Shown here: piece by piece, positions 1 to 11,906 of the stretch
Numbering within the stretch: position 1 is the stretch's first letter
Layout: every line of letters starts with the position of its first letter
Source of the DNA: Himantopus leucocephalus
Taxonomy: Eukaryota > Chordata > Aves > Charadriiformes > Recurvirostridae
Assembly (NCBI GenBank): GCA_003993805.1
Contig: RSEF01000003.1
Span: 111,032,998-111,096,997, forward strand
Direction of reading: 5' to 3'
DNA: 64,000 nt
The notes under the pieces: model-generated
The model's input: only the letters and a program-made list of their open reading frames with translations
Databases searched by the model: none
Told to the model about the DNA's origin: nothing
Position numbers and translations under genes: made by a program

Positions 1-18
1 AACAAGAATGCTTGGGCT

Positions 19-645
19 TCAGGCCTTTTTGTTTTGGTTTGGGTTTTTTTCCATGTTGTTCAATACTTTTTCTTCTTTTTTGACCATGAATGGTTGCGTC
101 TTTCCATTCAGTTCAGAAAAAACACCATGTGTTTCTGACTTGCTGCCCAGCTTTGGCATAGTCCAGCCTTCTACAGTGAATTTCACATTCTTGCAAAAGC
201 TCACAGACTGCTGCACCTTGCGGGTTTTTAGTGCAAATTAATTGGTTTTAATTACCCCTTCTGTGACCTGATTTCATTTGTCAAAATCTCTTTGTAGAAA
301 ATCCTCAGCGAACTGAAAACCAGCAAACTGTTATTTCTGGTCAATAACTTACAGCTTTACCCTTTTTCTGTGCCACATCTTGGCTCTCTTCCGCACCCAT
401 GGAAGTGAACGGTAGCTAGACTGAGCTCTCTTTCTGTCCTGAAGGAGTGCTTCTACCATAAAACGTGTTGGAGAAGCTCTTACAACATTATCTTCAGTCA
501 GTTTTGACCTGAGCTTCCCCAGCTTTCTTCGCTGTGCTACTTTTGTGGCTTTTATAGGCAGTTTGTGAAATATTCCCTCTTCGGAGTCGTTTTGATGATA
601 CAGCTCTTTCCCAGGCTGTCCATGAAGGCATTCACAATAGTAGAA
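19..645 (-). pseudogene. Decayed protein-coding region of unknown identity
   Basis: On the minus strand one reading frame runs 209 codons from just after a TGA at 646-648 to a TGA at 19-21. It is interrupted only by stops at 349-351, 331-333, 274-276 and 238-240. The first 98 codons are open and strongly basic, with many Lys-Arg pairs near the end. The last 72 or so codons are open and lysine-rich, and include VKFTVEGW and VKKEEK. All four stops lie within about 115 bases, and the open parts on both sides share one frame. This suggests an old coding sequence broken by point mutations. Alternatively the middle is an intron: GTAAGT occurs on the minus strand at 352-347, but no good acceptor follows at a normal distance. 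No family was recognised. The plus-strand CR1 at 697 begins just beyond its upstream end. Confidence 0.4.
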
Positions 646-696
646 TCACACTGTAATTGTCATTGAAGCTGCTGATACTCCAGAGAGGGAGTGGCT

Positions 697-1042
697 GAGA
701 GGGGGTCTTAATGCTTATAAATATCTAAAGGATGGGTGTCGAGAGGATGGGGCCAGACTCTTTTCAGTGGTGCTTGGCGACAAGACAAGGGGCAACGTGC
801 ACAAGCTGGAACACAGGAAATTCCGTCTCAACGTGAGGAAAAACTTCTTTACTTTGAAGGTGGCAGAGCACTGGAACAGGCTGCCCAGAGAGACTGTGGA
901 GTCTCCTTCTCTGGAGATATTCAAAACCCACCTGGATGTGTTCCTATCCACCCTGCTCTAGGTGACCCTGCTTTGGCAGGGGAGTTGGACTAGATGATCT
1001 GTGAAGGTCCCTTCCAACTCCTGCCATTCTGTGATTCTGTGA
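697..1042 (+). mobile_element. CR1 LINE, 5'-truncated 3' end
   Basis: Non-LTR retrotransposon fragment. It begins inside ORF2 (GAGAGGGGGTCTTA...) and ends with the CR1 3' UTR and octamer-like tail CATTCTGTGATTCTGTGA. From 767 an open frame of 64 codons encodes the C-terminal tail of the CR1 reverse transcriptase, with [23 protein letters not shown] and PSLEIFK in the expected order, ending at a TAG near 959. This tail follows the polymerase domain; no catalytic residues are present. The copy is dead on arrival because of severe 5' truncation, which is typical of CR1. Its tail (CTGCCATTCTGTG) differs from the CCTAAACCATTCTATG type seen at 13.4 and 39.0 kb, so it belongs to a different CR1 subfamily. 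Confidence 0.93.
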
Positions 1043-3164
1043 GAATGGTTAATAGAAAACGTATCATATTTGTTTACCAAAGTATTGCTCCTTGTCCTCA
1101 TTACATGTTAACATCACATATGTTACAGGTTGTTACAAGTGGTTGTTAAACAGTGGTTAGAAGTCAGGCACGTGGACTTTGTGTTCACTTCCACAAAACA
1201 GTAGATACTTCTGATTTTCTTCAGAAATATGTGGGTCTCTTGCTGAATGAAGATGTAGGGAGATTTTTGTGTAATATGTAAGCATAGAGAAGAGCTGGGA
1301 GACTCAGACTGGCTGTGCCTAGCTGGAGAAGAAGAATGGTGCACAAGTACTGTGGGTGCCCATGGTGAAGGCTCCATGCTGTGCCACACCATGAGGGTAT
1401 AAAAGGATTAAGTCCATGGTAGCCTGGGGGATCTGCAGTATGCTTTGCTGTACAGCTTGAGCATCTCCAGGGATCCTCCCATCAGGAAAGACAAATAAAA
1501 CTGTTCTGTGGGCAATCGCCAGCCCATGGTCCCCTGCCTGCTTCCAACATGTGCCTGTGAGGACAGAGCAATAGTGACCATTTCCGGGTGTTTCCTTTCC
1601 AAAGCGGGAAGAATGGAGTTATGAACGGGGACAGATAGCATTTTTAGGCAATGAAGAGCTAAAGAACTTAGGCTGAGAAAAGAGAAGGCTTCAGACAGGA
1701 AGCCATACAGATTAAACCAATTTCCTGATCCCTGCCAAACGGCAGCATTTTTCAGGTAACGCAAATGACCAGCTAGACTCCTAATTTAATTTCTTTTGAA
1801 GCAGTAACCTAATCTGAAATTTTTGTGATGCATCGGCAATTTCTTAAGCAACCCAGCTGCACTCCATGAACAAGTATTTTATGAGATAGCTGAGAAGGAG
1901 CATAGAGATCCTCGAGAAACCGCTGAATACTAAACATGTATGCTGTGGCATTAATGCAAGCAGTTAATCCGAAGAGTTATTAATTAAATGTCCAAGTGAT
2001 GTACTGGCTATGAGAGGAAACTCAGGCAGGATTTATGATTTTTAGGGCAAAAATAAAATTGGGAAAGAGAAAATGGAGAAAGGTATACATTTTTCTTTCT
2101 TCTTGGCAAAAACCATTAAGCTGGATCTATAAACAAATGTGCATGAAAGCATCAGTTCTTCTAACAGATAAATGGCTAAATGTGCTCTGCTCTGGCTCGG
2201 TATTGTAGGAATAACCTCACAAATGTATTTCAGAACCATGGGAAAGTAGAGACTTGACTTTAAACTAGCCTTCCAGGATAGATGTGGCATGATCCTTGTA
2301 GATGTAGGAAGGACATCTTCCCTCGCGCACCGTGGAGAAGGTGCCTGGATTGTGCTAGTGTTGTTCCCCTGAAACAGCATCAGCTTGAAGGGCGTGCCAG
2401 CTGTCTAAACCACGTTTCATCTTTAGAATAGCTGTGCAAATCTAGTGAGCGTGCCTTGCTATAATTCAGGCCTGTCAACACTGCTCACAAATGACAGACC
2501 TTTTCAGCCCCTTTGCATAAGGAGTGAAGAATCATAACAGGACATGCTGAAAACTGCTGAGTAACGGGGAACAAATCTGACATGGTGGTGTCGCTCTTCC
2601 TACAACACTTCAGTCTCCTTATGCGAGACTCAGGTTTTGAGAGGCGGGAAACCAGACTAAAGGGAGTAGAGCTGGGAAATGAGATTTCACAGATCTTTTC
2701 AGGGAAAATCCAGCAGGGTCAGAGTAATACAGAAACATGCTTACTTGTGCAGCATTAACCCATCTCCATCTGTTACCTGTGCAACACAAGTATATTTTCC
2801 CGTTTTGCACAGTAAGTGTCAGTTCTAGTCACCTCCTGGCACAGGGGTGATGCTGTCCCATTTCTGCATCTAATATGAATCAATTGTAGAATCACTGTTG
2901 CCAAAGTATTCAACTAAGAAACATTGGAACGATCAGGTGGGCTGGTAAGATAGCAAATATTAATGTGGACAGGGATGCTGCACAAGTTTCTGAATTGTTT
3001 TGGTAGCGAGATCAATTCTAATGCGAAGTAAAGGCTAGGACCACAAACGAGGAGCTACTACCTCCTGACGTATCTCTGGGAAGAAGCTGGGTACGTGTGA
3101 CAATGTAATGGAATCTCCATTGGGAAATTCAAGCACCTCACAATCCTCCTTTTTTTCCCTAGCG
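1043..3164. other. Unique sequence, no feature seen
   Basis: No repeat, RNA gene or convincing coding exon seen. Open frames here (for example 1408-1764 and 2042-2380 on the minus strand) have no domain-like composition and are not bounded by good splice sites. Confidence 0.5.
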
Positions 3165-3712
3165 ATTAAAAGGTGAGACTGGTACAGCGAAATTGGGAAC
3201 AGATCTGGTCTCCATATTTTGAAACTGATGTTGAACAGCTGGAGAAGGTGCAGAGGAATCATCCGAGGCAGAGAAATCATTCAAGAACTGTATGCAAGAA
3301 ACTCAGAGAGTACAAGATTTTAAAGAGTTAAATGTCTGTTTTACAAAGAAAAAGATTGAGGTTAGTACTATAAACCCAATGAAGGAAAATATACTGCATA
3401 TATATAAGCCAAATGATCTAGCAGACAAAACCAGAACAAGAACTAAGACCTGCATTGCTGAAGCCAAAGAAATTCCAGTCACAGAGCATTTTTTTCTAAG
3501 AGACACTGAAAAAACATTGATGCTGAGTATCAGTGTGCACAGTAGATGGCTGTTCTTGATTTCTGCAAGAATAAAGTCTTTCTGGAAGGTACACTTTGGT
3601 CAAGCACAAGCTTGTAGTCCTTGTGTGAGAGTGGCTGAGTCAAGTGTAAAAGTCTGGGATATTCCAGGGGCCAAAATGATCATATAGTCCTTTCTGGCAT
3701 TAAATTTAGTGT
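3165..3712 (+). mobile_element. Ancient, highly diverged CR1 remnant
   Basis: The segment follows the order of an old amniote CR1 ORF2 tail as I remember the family. It starts with GGTCTCCATATTTTGAAACTG and continues with CAGCTGGAGAAGGTGCAGAG, then a KELN...TKKK-like stretch and GATCTAGCAGACAAA. It ends with a degraded 3' terminus at 3672-3706 (ATGATCATATAGTCCTTTCTGG), resembling the CCCTTCTGGCC ending of ancient CR1s rather than the CCCTTCCAACC ending of young avian ones. A 131-codon frame at 3292-3687 runs through it and keeps traces of the tail (FKELN, LADK), so it should not be taken as a separate gene. It is much more diverged than the other CR1s here. The assignment rests on remembered consensus, not on an alignment. 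Confidence 0.55.
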
Positions 3713-4146
3713 ATAATCAGATACAAATCTATCTAACGTTATTTATGAGCTCTGGGTTAATGACATAGATGTGCAACAGTGTGTAACAATGCAGAGCTTA
3801 TGCTTGGAAAGGTCAGATCCATTTTCAGCACCTAATGACAAACTTCAGTGTCAGCTTTAAGTTTTCACTTTATCTGAGGGGTTCTCCCTTTTTCCTTACT
3901 CTCTGTTGTGCTTATTCCTACACAGGGAAGAAGAAGATGCTTCAGCCTAACAGAAGGGAGGCTTCAAAGAACAGACTGTTTGTGGGTACCATAGTCAATA
4001 TTTTTAGAAAGAAAGGCTGAGAAATATTTAGATACGAAGCTGCAACGTGTAGGCAAGGGATAAACTTGCAGGCAAATGAGAGTGGATGGGATTGTGAAAA
4101 TAATGAAGCAGTTGTATACGGCTCTCAATTCTAGTTTGTGTTTTCA

Positions 4147-4440
4147 CAGAATCGTTTGAACATTGGTTGTAAGGAACCTCTGAAGGTCTTTAGTCCATCC
4201 TCAAGCCAAAGGCAGGACTGTTGCCAACATCAGACAAAGCCATGGCTAGTCTGATTTACACTTGATCTCCAAGGATGAAGATTCCACCATCCCTCTGTAT
4301 AGGAGAGATGTATTGTTCCTGGACTGTATTACTCTCCTGCTTAAGAAGTTTCCTGGGGCCCAATCTGATCATCTCAAGGTGCAACTTCTCATCATTGCCA
4401 TCCTGAGCCTCAGTATTCTCCAAGTTCTTTTTCTGACTTA
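4147..4440 (-). mobile_element. Old CR1 fragment, 3' end first (minus)
   Basis: It begins with a degraded reverse-complement CR1 tail (CACAGAATCGTTTGAACATTGG). It continues through ACCTCTGAAGGTC, TTAGTCCATCC and GATCTCCAAGGATGAAGATTCC, which match the minus-strand order of CR1 3' UTR followed by the end of ORF2. Divergence is high, with several small gaps, and the inner boundary is uncertain. Confidence 0.55.
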
Positions 4441-5408
4441 GTCATAGGGGGTTTTTGAGTTAACTTATTCTTGCTTTCTTCACCAGGGGAGATCATCATG
4501 CATCTTGTTCTTTGCAGTGTTACTGGAGATGTTACAACTTTCCAATATTAAATCATGCTAGACTTGAAATTCTAGCTGTTCTGCCCATGCCATGGGACAG
4601 AATTGCATCTGCTCATGTGTATGCTGATTAGAGGAATTGGGTCCCCCTCAGCATCCCAGCACAGTCACCGAGGAGGACCCACAGACACAACAGGGAGTGA
4701 AAGCATGACTAGACTTGTAGTTGGTGGCATCCACTAAGCCACCAGGTGGGATGATCTTGTCGAATGTGACATACGCCATTGGTGTACATGCAAGCCACAG
4801 TTCATGCAGCAAATGTGTAGTACTGGGGGCAGATGGAACTTGTCTGTGGGTATGGTTTGGTCTTCTGCTCTGCAGTTTTGCCCATGGAGGGTTTGGGAGT
4901 CCTGCCTTGGAAGCATTGTCTCCTCTGGGCATGGGGAAAGTTGATCTGGTGTGTGGACATTGAGAAGGAAGAGAGGCAGGAGGAGACAAGAAATGGCTCC
5001 AGCCTTCCCTTTGTCAAACTTGTCATGATTTTCTTGCATTGGCTGAGACCCTTAAAGACCCTCGTGGCCTATTCTTGGCTCCATGTCCAGTGCTTGTGTC
5101 ATACTGGCCTAGAACATGGTCTCCTTAACACCTTACTAAAGCTGCTCACCAAGTGTCCAGCTTGTGTTAGGCCAACCAGTGTATATTGGCAGGGTGTGAG
5201 GTTTGGAGTGGTTGTTCTTCACAGTTCTATTGCCATTTATATTTCTGCATAATCTGCGACCGGGAACCAAGTTACTGGGTCTTGTAAGGTAGCACAGTGT
5301 GGGAGAACAGCAAGGGAAAATGTGGGGGTGTATTTCTGAGATACCAGTGCCGGGTGGTTAGCTTCATTTTGATTTTTGTGTGCAGGGAAGTAGAGGGTTG
5401 GTTTTTTG
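4441..5408. other. Unique sequence with GC-moderate open frames
   Basis: Several overlapping frames on both strands are open between 4648 and 5252. Being open on many frames at once with no splice-bounded segment argues against coding. No repeat recognised. Confidence 0.4.
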
Positions 5409-5435
5409 TTTTTTTTTTTTTTTTTTTGGGGCTTN
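5409..5435. repeat. Poly-T run followed by an ambiguous base
   Basis: A run of 19 T at 5409-5427 is followed by GGGGCTT and a single N at 5435. The N next to a homopolymer is most simply a sequencing ambiguity. Confidence 0.85.
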
Positions 5436-5632
5436 CACTGGCACACACTGAAGATTTTGGTTGTGAAAGGGCAGAGATGTGAGCAGCATACCAAAGTTAA
5501 AATGACTTGTGCTGAAGACTGTAATAACTGAAATCATGGATAAATCTCATAGCCTGAGTGACACTATGACTCAGGGTTAGAATTGGAAGAAGAACATTTT
5601 CTTTGATAAAAGTTTGTTTAGATTTTTGAAGC

Positions 5633-5664
5633 TTTATTTTATATTTATTTATTTATTTATTTTA
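5633..5664. repeat. (TTTA)n microsatellite
   Basis: Short, slightly imperfect TTTA repeat of about six units inside AT-rich DNA. Confidence 0.8.
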
Positions 5665-7290
5665 CCACAACATATTGTTTAAGGTGAAAATTAGAGTCGT
5701 TTTGTTGGACCATTTTTCTGGTGTGTGTGTAAGGGTGGGGGTGACACCACCGAAACCCCCCACCTCCAGCTCTGCTTAGGAGAATTTGGCATGGAATTTT
5801 TCAGTGGGTAAGAGTTAACCTAATTTATGTAGTTCTTAGGAAGATTAGACAGCTGGACAAATATTGGGAAAAGATAAAAATAAACACGTTTGAAATTTTA
5901 AACACATTTGCCCTGACTTACACTCATCTTTGTGCTTGTTGCCCACAAACATCTTGGCAAACAATTTACTAGCAGGAGTGTTTGCTGAAAGAGTGATTTC
6001 TAGCTCTGTGCTGCAGAGCAGCTGGGGAAACTGCCTTTACAGTCAGGCACATTAGAAAACTTGATTCTGTTCATTAAGCCAATGGCATCGGTAGCAGCTA
6101 GTAGGTCTGAAATAGGTAACCGTGCACATTTTATCAGTAGGAAAGGAACTAAGACACATTGTGTAGTGTGCTTGGGAAGACAGCAAGGTGCTGGGCCCCA
6201 CGTGTGGAGACCGTGTGGTCTGTCACAGGCAACAGCTCAAATAAGAAATGAATTCATGAAGATTGTAACTGGTTCATTCTAAGCAGGAAAAAAAGTAGAG
6301 AGCTCCTAATTATTCCCATCTGGATTGGAATGCAAATAGGTGTGCAAACATCCCACTATGCTCACCAATTTTCTTGTAGTTATGAACTTAAATTTAATTG
6401 AAAGTCTGTACATCTTAAAAAAAGCCTAGAAGTCGAGTCATCCACCTGGCAGGCTTCACTCAAGAAGAGCTGTAGTGGAGAAGCCTATTCCTCAGCTCTT
6501 ACCACCCCGGGCACAGGGAAGTTTCTCCTTGGCTCACTCGTCAGTGTTGCTGGTTCAGGCCTGCCCTGGGGTGGTTTGAGGGATGCGTGCGCAGCAAACG
6601 CAGCCACCGCACGGAGGAAATGCTGGAAATTGGCTAATTCTGCTTCAGTGCCTGGTCTCCTTCTAGCACACAAGGCACAAGCACCTGTGTAAAGCAAAAG
6701 CAAATTGCACTGCGACTTCCTACAGCCTCCAGACAAACCTTAGCACAACACTTTGCTCCCCTCAGCCTCCCAAACAAGTCTGCAGGCATAAACCACATCT
6801 TTGTGTGGTCCCTGCCGTCGGGTATGCCTGGCGACGCTCTGTGGCTGCTTCTTTGAGGAGAGACAGCCGATTTGCTAGGGAAGCTCCTCGATAAAAGCCT
6901 CAAGCAGACTAATTCTTATAGAAAGGGAAGTTGCAGGAAAAACAGGCTCAACTTGGAGAATTTTTACTTAATTTATTTTCAAACAGCACAAATTTCTGAT
7001 GACTGATTAGGGTATTGACAAAAAAAAAAAAAAGACACAAACACCTTTTGTCCTCCTTTGACTCACCTTAAAATCAAACACTTATCCCCTCTTCCCAGCC
7101 TCAATTCCCTGACTTTCACCCCATGCTACCGTTAGCCTCTCCCGATTTCTTTGGTGGCAGAAGAGCTTGGGGCCATGTGTGGAACTATTTCGTGCTGCTT
7201 CTTTTTGCTTAGTCATTTTCTCAGCCACCATTTGCTCCTTTAGGTTTTTCTCTACTATTCTTTGCTTCTAACTCATTTTCATGGAGTGGT
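5665..7290. other. Unique sequence
   Basis: No repeat beyond a 14-base A run at 7020-7033. A minus-strand donor-like site (TTTTAAG followed by GTGAGT) lies at 7067-7061, but no convincing exon is attached to it. The open frames at 6485-6903 (-) are not bounded by good splice sites. Confidence 0.4.
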
Positions 7291-7517
7291 ATGGGTCACC
7301 TATGGCTGCAGTCCCCTGGGGATGTCCCTGCATCGGCATGTTTCTCCCATGGCCGCAGTCCCTTGGGGGTGTCCCTGTATTGGTGTGGGTCACCTATAGC
7401 TGCAGTTCCTCAGGGGCGTTCCTACAACGGCGTGGGTCCCCCGTGGCTGCAGTCCCTCAGGGGTGTCCCCACATCAGCGTGGGTGCTCATGGCTGCAGCC
7501 CTTAGGGTGCATTTACC
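7291..7517. repeat. 47-bp GC-rich minisatellite, about 4.8 copies
   Basis: Unit starts fall at 7291, 7338, 7385, 7432 and 7479, exactly 47 bases apart. Each unit has the order GTGGGTCACC, TATGGCTGCAGT, CCCTCAGGGG, TGTCCC, ATCAGC, with substitutions but no length changes. The fifth copy decays after about 30-38 bases. Because 47 is not a multiple of three, the open frames across it (7281-7505 and 7291-7806) meet the unit in a different frame each time, so they are artefacts of the repeat. Confidence 0.9.
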
Positions 7518-9025
7518 CCCTTTGCCATGGGGACCTCCCCCCGGGTGTCCATCTCCAGCCTCCAGCAGCCCCCAGTTTAATTTCTCACCAGGTTGGGTTG
7601 TGCTAGAGAGAGTAAATTGTCTTTTGACAAATCTGGCAAGCCATGGAGGTGCTCCTGGGCTGCCCATGCAGGACCTGGGCTTGGTTTTGCTCTGTGTCCC
7701 CGGGCTGAGCGTGCGCTTTTCTATGTCCTTTGTTGCATTCCCTATATTGAGGTATTCTTTTTCTTTTTGCATAGCTTTAGCAGTGATATATGAAATTTGC
7801 AAATAAACACAAATCAGGGTTTTGGGAGACCTCACAAGAGACTTTATTAACTTCAACAAATGACAAAAAGGAATGTATTTGATATAAATATCTGCATAAT
7901 GTTTTATCAAAACTGCTTATGAAAGGCACATGACTTTTATTACTGCAATAAACTGCTTAAGTAACTGTAACGTGTTCAGTTAGTAGTTGGAGTTGGGGGT
8001 AAGCGAGGTAACATGCAGATTTTAAAATCAGCACCTTATCAGACATTAGAGGAGACAGCATGTGCTGACAGCAGGCATTTCCAGAGGACTGCAAGGTCGT
8101 CTCAGATAGTGGTGCATCAGGTGATCATAACGCTGCTGCCTTTCCTGCTGAAATGGCCCAAAAGTAATATCTGACTTGCAGTCACGTATAATACACACCT
8201 ATAGCAGAGTGTACATACCCTCTCACACGTGGCTGGAGAAATAGGATGATCTGGGTAACAAACGGTATATTTGCAACACTTTTTTTAAGAGCTGACTTTC
8301 CACGATGAAGTCTCTGACATTTAGCATTTGTTTTGCTCCTACCAGGGAGCTTGTGAGAGTAACAAGAAACTGCCAGGGGTTTTGTTGTGATAAAATGCTT
8401 ACTTGACCTTTGCGTTAGTGTTAAACTTCCATCTTCCCTCCGCCTGCTGTGCAAACATACGATATTTTCTACAACTTTTCATGAAAAGGTGTAAAAGGAG
8501 GCAATGAAATACGAAATAAGTAATGTGCGTCTTGTTTTGGAAGTCAGTGTTGCAAACAGTGTGCGGAGTGGGTGTGGGGACCCTGAAAATGGATTTAGGC
8601 CAGGTTTAGTGACTGTCCCACCAAACTGCAAGGGGGATGCTGTGGGTAGTGGGAAGTGACAAGAAGCCCAGAGCAGGCATGGCGCGAGCAGGTTCAGCGG
8701 TGGGTGGAGGCTGGCTTGCTCAGGAGGAGTCCTCAGGACAAGCTTGCTGCTCTCTGGGGTGGGTGTCTGTCCAGGCACTGCCTGGGCTGAAGCATTTCCC
8801 TCGCAGTCTGAGCGTTTGACTGTCCTGGAGGTACTCATTTAATACCTCCCACAGACACTGCTGGCTTGTTTCAAAGGTACTGAGTGCTCAGAAGCTCCCA
8901 TAAGACCAGGCTGTAAATTTGAATCCTCAGGCCACATTTACTATTAAATCTCTAACATCCCAAGTAGAAAACAGTCCTTTTTCACTGAACCTCTGCTGTA
9001 CCCTACTGATTCTGCTCAAAATATG
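7518..9025. other. Unique sequence
   Basis: No recognised repeat or gene. Open frames at 8182-8454 and 8479-8838 on the minus strand have no recognisable domain. Confidence 0.4.
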
Positions 9026-9551
9026 GAATCATAGAATCATAGAATCGTTTGGGTTGGAAGGGACCTTTAAAGGTCATCTACTCCAATCCCCTTGCAATGA
9101 GCAGTGACATCTTCCACTAGATCAGGTTGTTCAGAGCCCCATCCAACCTGATCTTGAACGTTTCCAGGGATAGGGCATCTACCACCTCTCTGGGCAACTC
9201 GCACCAGTGTTTCATCACCCTCATGGTAAAAAAATTCTTCCTTATATTTAGTCTAAATCTACCCTCTTTTGGTTTAAAACCATTACTCCTTGTCCTATTG
9301 CAACAGGCCCTGCTGAAATGTTTGTCCCCATCTTTTCTGTAGTCCCCCTTTAAGTACTGAAAGGCTGCTATAAGGTCTCCCTGGAGCCTTCTCTTCTCCA
9401 GGCTGAACAACCCCAACTCTCTCAGCCTGTCCTCACAGCAGAGGTGCTCCAGCCCTCTGACCATCTTTGTGGCCCTCCTCTGGACCCACTCCAACAGGTC
9501 CATGTCTTTCCAGTGCTGAGGGCCCCAGAGCTCCAGAGCTGGATGCAGTAT
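9026..9551 (-). mobile_element. CR1 LINE with well-preserved ORF2 C-terminus
   Basis: The reverse-complement octamer tail (GAATCATAGAATCATAGAATC) opens the element at 9026, followed by the 3' UTR motif GGGTTGGAAGGGACC. The minus-strand frame 9503-9117 is open for 128 codons and encodes the end of CR1 ORF2. In order it has [56 protein letters not shown] and FKIRLDGALNNL, then a stop. The upstream part of the polymerase, including the catalytic Asp motif, is missing because of 5' truncation at about 9551. An uninterrupted frame over this length makes it one of the youngest-looking copies in the window. Confidence 0.96.
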
Positions 9552-11011
9552 GAGTCATTTATTTAAAATAGCTAAGGCTGGCCTGTGTTGCTACCCTCAG
9601 TGACAGCATTTTTGCTTCAAAGTAGGTTTTTTCTGCTATAATATTGGTGACACTCCAGCAGCCAGATAACAAGATGAGCATCATCCAAAGTGCTGGTAAT
9701 GTTTCTGGAGTATATGGTCCATGTATAGGTTTGAGGTAATGTATGTTTGAGGTCTGTATATCCTTTGAAAGGCTTTCTGGAGGTCTGGAGATGTTATGCA
9801 CATCTGTGAAACTGGTGGGCGCGTACCTCAGCTAAAACCGCTACTAATAAATCCAGGGTTACTGCTAATAAGTATGCCATGTGTTTCCTGAATATGAATT
9901 CACTGTTAGCTATCTTAACAATAAAAATGAGATTTGCCTGCGCCACAAAACTAGTTGAGCTATGGGTTTTGTTTACCTTGGTTGTATGTTTCTACCCCTT
10001 ACATATAAAACACTGGCTTACACAGACAGACGTATAAACCTGATATGAGATGTGAGGAGTTGTTGCAATGAGCAGTGCTTGAGGAATATATCCAGTTCTG
10101 TAGTAAATACCATTAAGTGAGAGTAAAAAGGGTTGAAGAGGGCTAAAAAAGCAGTAGAAGTGAACTTGTTCGGTTAGAGCGTAGCACTGCCTCAAGTCCA
10201 TTCATTGTTTATCCGTAATGCTCATTCCCTGTCTCTGACCGTGCAGGGATTGCACTGCTGTTGGGACAAATCTCACCATGTTTCTGAGCCCCAGACTTCT
10301 CTCTCCAGGAACGTGGAGCTTTATCCTCCCTGGCCCGGTATAAATTCCAGTGTGGTTAGTTACATGCGATGCCAAACATTAAATTAGCAGAGAAACAGGA
10401 AGCTAAATAAGGAACTGACTGCCAGTTCCTGAACTTGAGGAGCGTAAGAATGTAGAAAGGCATAAAGAGACAGAACCAACTGGAGAACACCAGTTTCCAC
10501 TCTGAAACTTCCTAGAGCGATGGGCCAGACTCCTCTTCAGTTGTGCTTCCTTTTCCATTGTGAAGGCACCTGCTCCAAGGATCTCCTACAATATCTGTAG
10601 AGACCTGTTTGAGAGAGATTTTCTGCAGAAAGCTTCATCACTGAAGGAAGGCTTGGCAATACTATGCTAAAACCCAACCAGATGATCTGAAAACCACCTC
10701 GCATTGAATTAGATCTCTAGACCACCCTCTGCAGTAGTCTAAACTCGGTACAGTATGCTGTGCCCCATGAGTCAAGGAGCTGGATATCCACAATTTTCAT
10801 AGAGTAATAATCGCAGAGGCTAATAAATATCATCGTTCAAAATGCCTTTGGAAAAGTTCTGTCTTCTCTCTCCCAGACTGTTTTTTCCTATCTGCTCTGA
10901 CCAGCATAAACAAATCCCTTCTCTATTTTGTATTTATGCAGTCCGTTGCTCGGAGATACTTATCTTGGTCCCTTCTGCATGCAGGCTGCTGCTCAGCCGT
11001 GACACCGTCAT
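9552..11011. other. Unique sequence
   Basis: No recognised repeat or gene; short open frames only. Confidence 0.4.
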
Positions 11012-11077
11012 GACTAGGGAGACTGGCGGTGGACTTCTGAGGAAGACTAGGAAGGCTTGCGGTGGACTTCTGAGGAA
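11012..11077. repeat. 33-bp tandem duplication
   Basis: Two adjacent 33-base copies (11012-11044 and 11045-11077). Both begin GACTAGG and end with GCGGTGGACTTCTGAGGAA. They differ at four positions in the first half. The plus-strand frame 10842-11096 reads through both, since 33 is a multiple of three, but it shows no other sign of coding. Confidence 0.9.
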
Positions 11078-11906
11078 GCTGCTGCAAAGTACATGAAAGG
11101 AGGCTAAAGTCAGCTCTTAAGATTAAGATCAATGGTTTCTCAACATTTCAAAACATACTTATTAAAAGAATACGCACATTGCTTGTCTAGGCTGGTTTCC
11201 GGGAATGGGATGCGATGCTTTTTCTCTTATCTGCCTGGATTTTCCTGCATAGATGGAGTGTCTGTCTTCAGTCAGAAGAAAGTGGCAGGTTATTTAACAT
11301 GCATCTAAAAAGTGCAACAGTCATCTGTGATTCAAATGGGATAATAGGCCATAATACTCAGGGTTACAGAGAGGTCAAAAGATTGGCTGTTGTTCAAAAA
11401 GGGGAGGTTTAATGCAATTTTTAACTATTACGCTCACTGAAAGATGACTATCGTGCTCGTCTACAGGACAAACGATTAAAGGCCTCCTGAATTGTTATGC
11501 TGTTATAAAGGGGTTGAACTTTATCTGACCTTTCCACCAGGAGCTAAAATCGGTCAGATTTGCTGACTACATGCTCCTTTTTGCAGCTCTCGTTGAGAAA
11601 AAGCAGAATTAAGGATGATCTCAATGTGGGTAGCATGCAGAATGTGGTACTCTGGACTGCATCAAAGCAGAATTTTGTATTTCCCCTTAGAAAATCAAAT
11701 TAATATTGCCAAAATAAAAGAAGAAAAAGAAAAATAAAGGATATTCATGCTACCTAGAGTATTAAAAATAAAATCTCAGGCATATATCTAAAGCAAACTA
11801 ACCTTCAGGGTTGATATTTGCTAGAATATCTGCCATTGAAATGTGAATCAGCTCTTTCAAGTACCTCCAGTTTAATGCATTTTTGCGTAGCTATATCCTT
11901 ATTAAC
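11078..11906. other. Unique, AT-rich towards the end
   Basis: No feature seen. Confidence 0.4.

Noticed and set aside
7281..7806. Open frames of 74 and 171 codons
   Set aside because: Both start in the 47-bp minisatellite, whose period is not a multiple of three, so the apparent protein repeats are composition artefacts.
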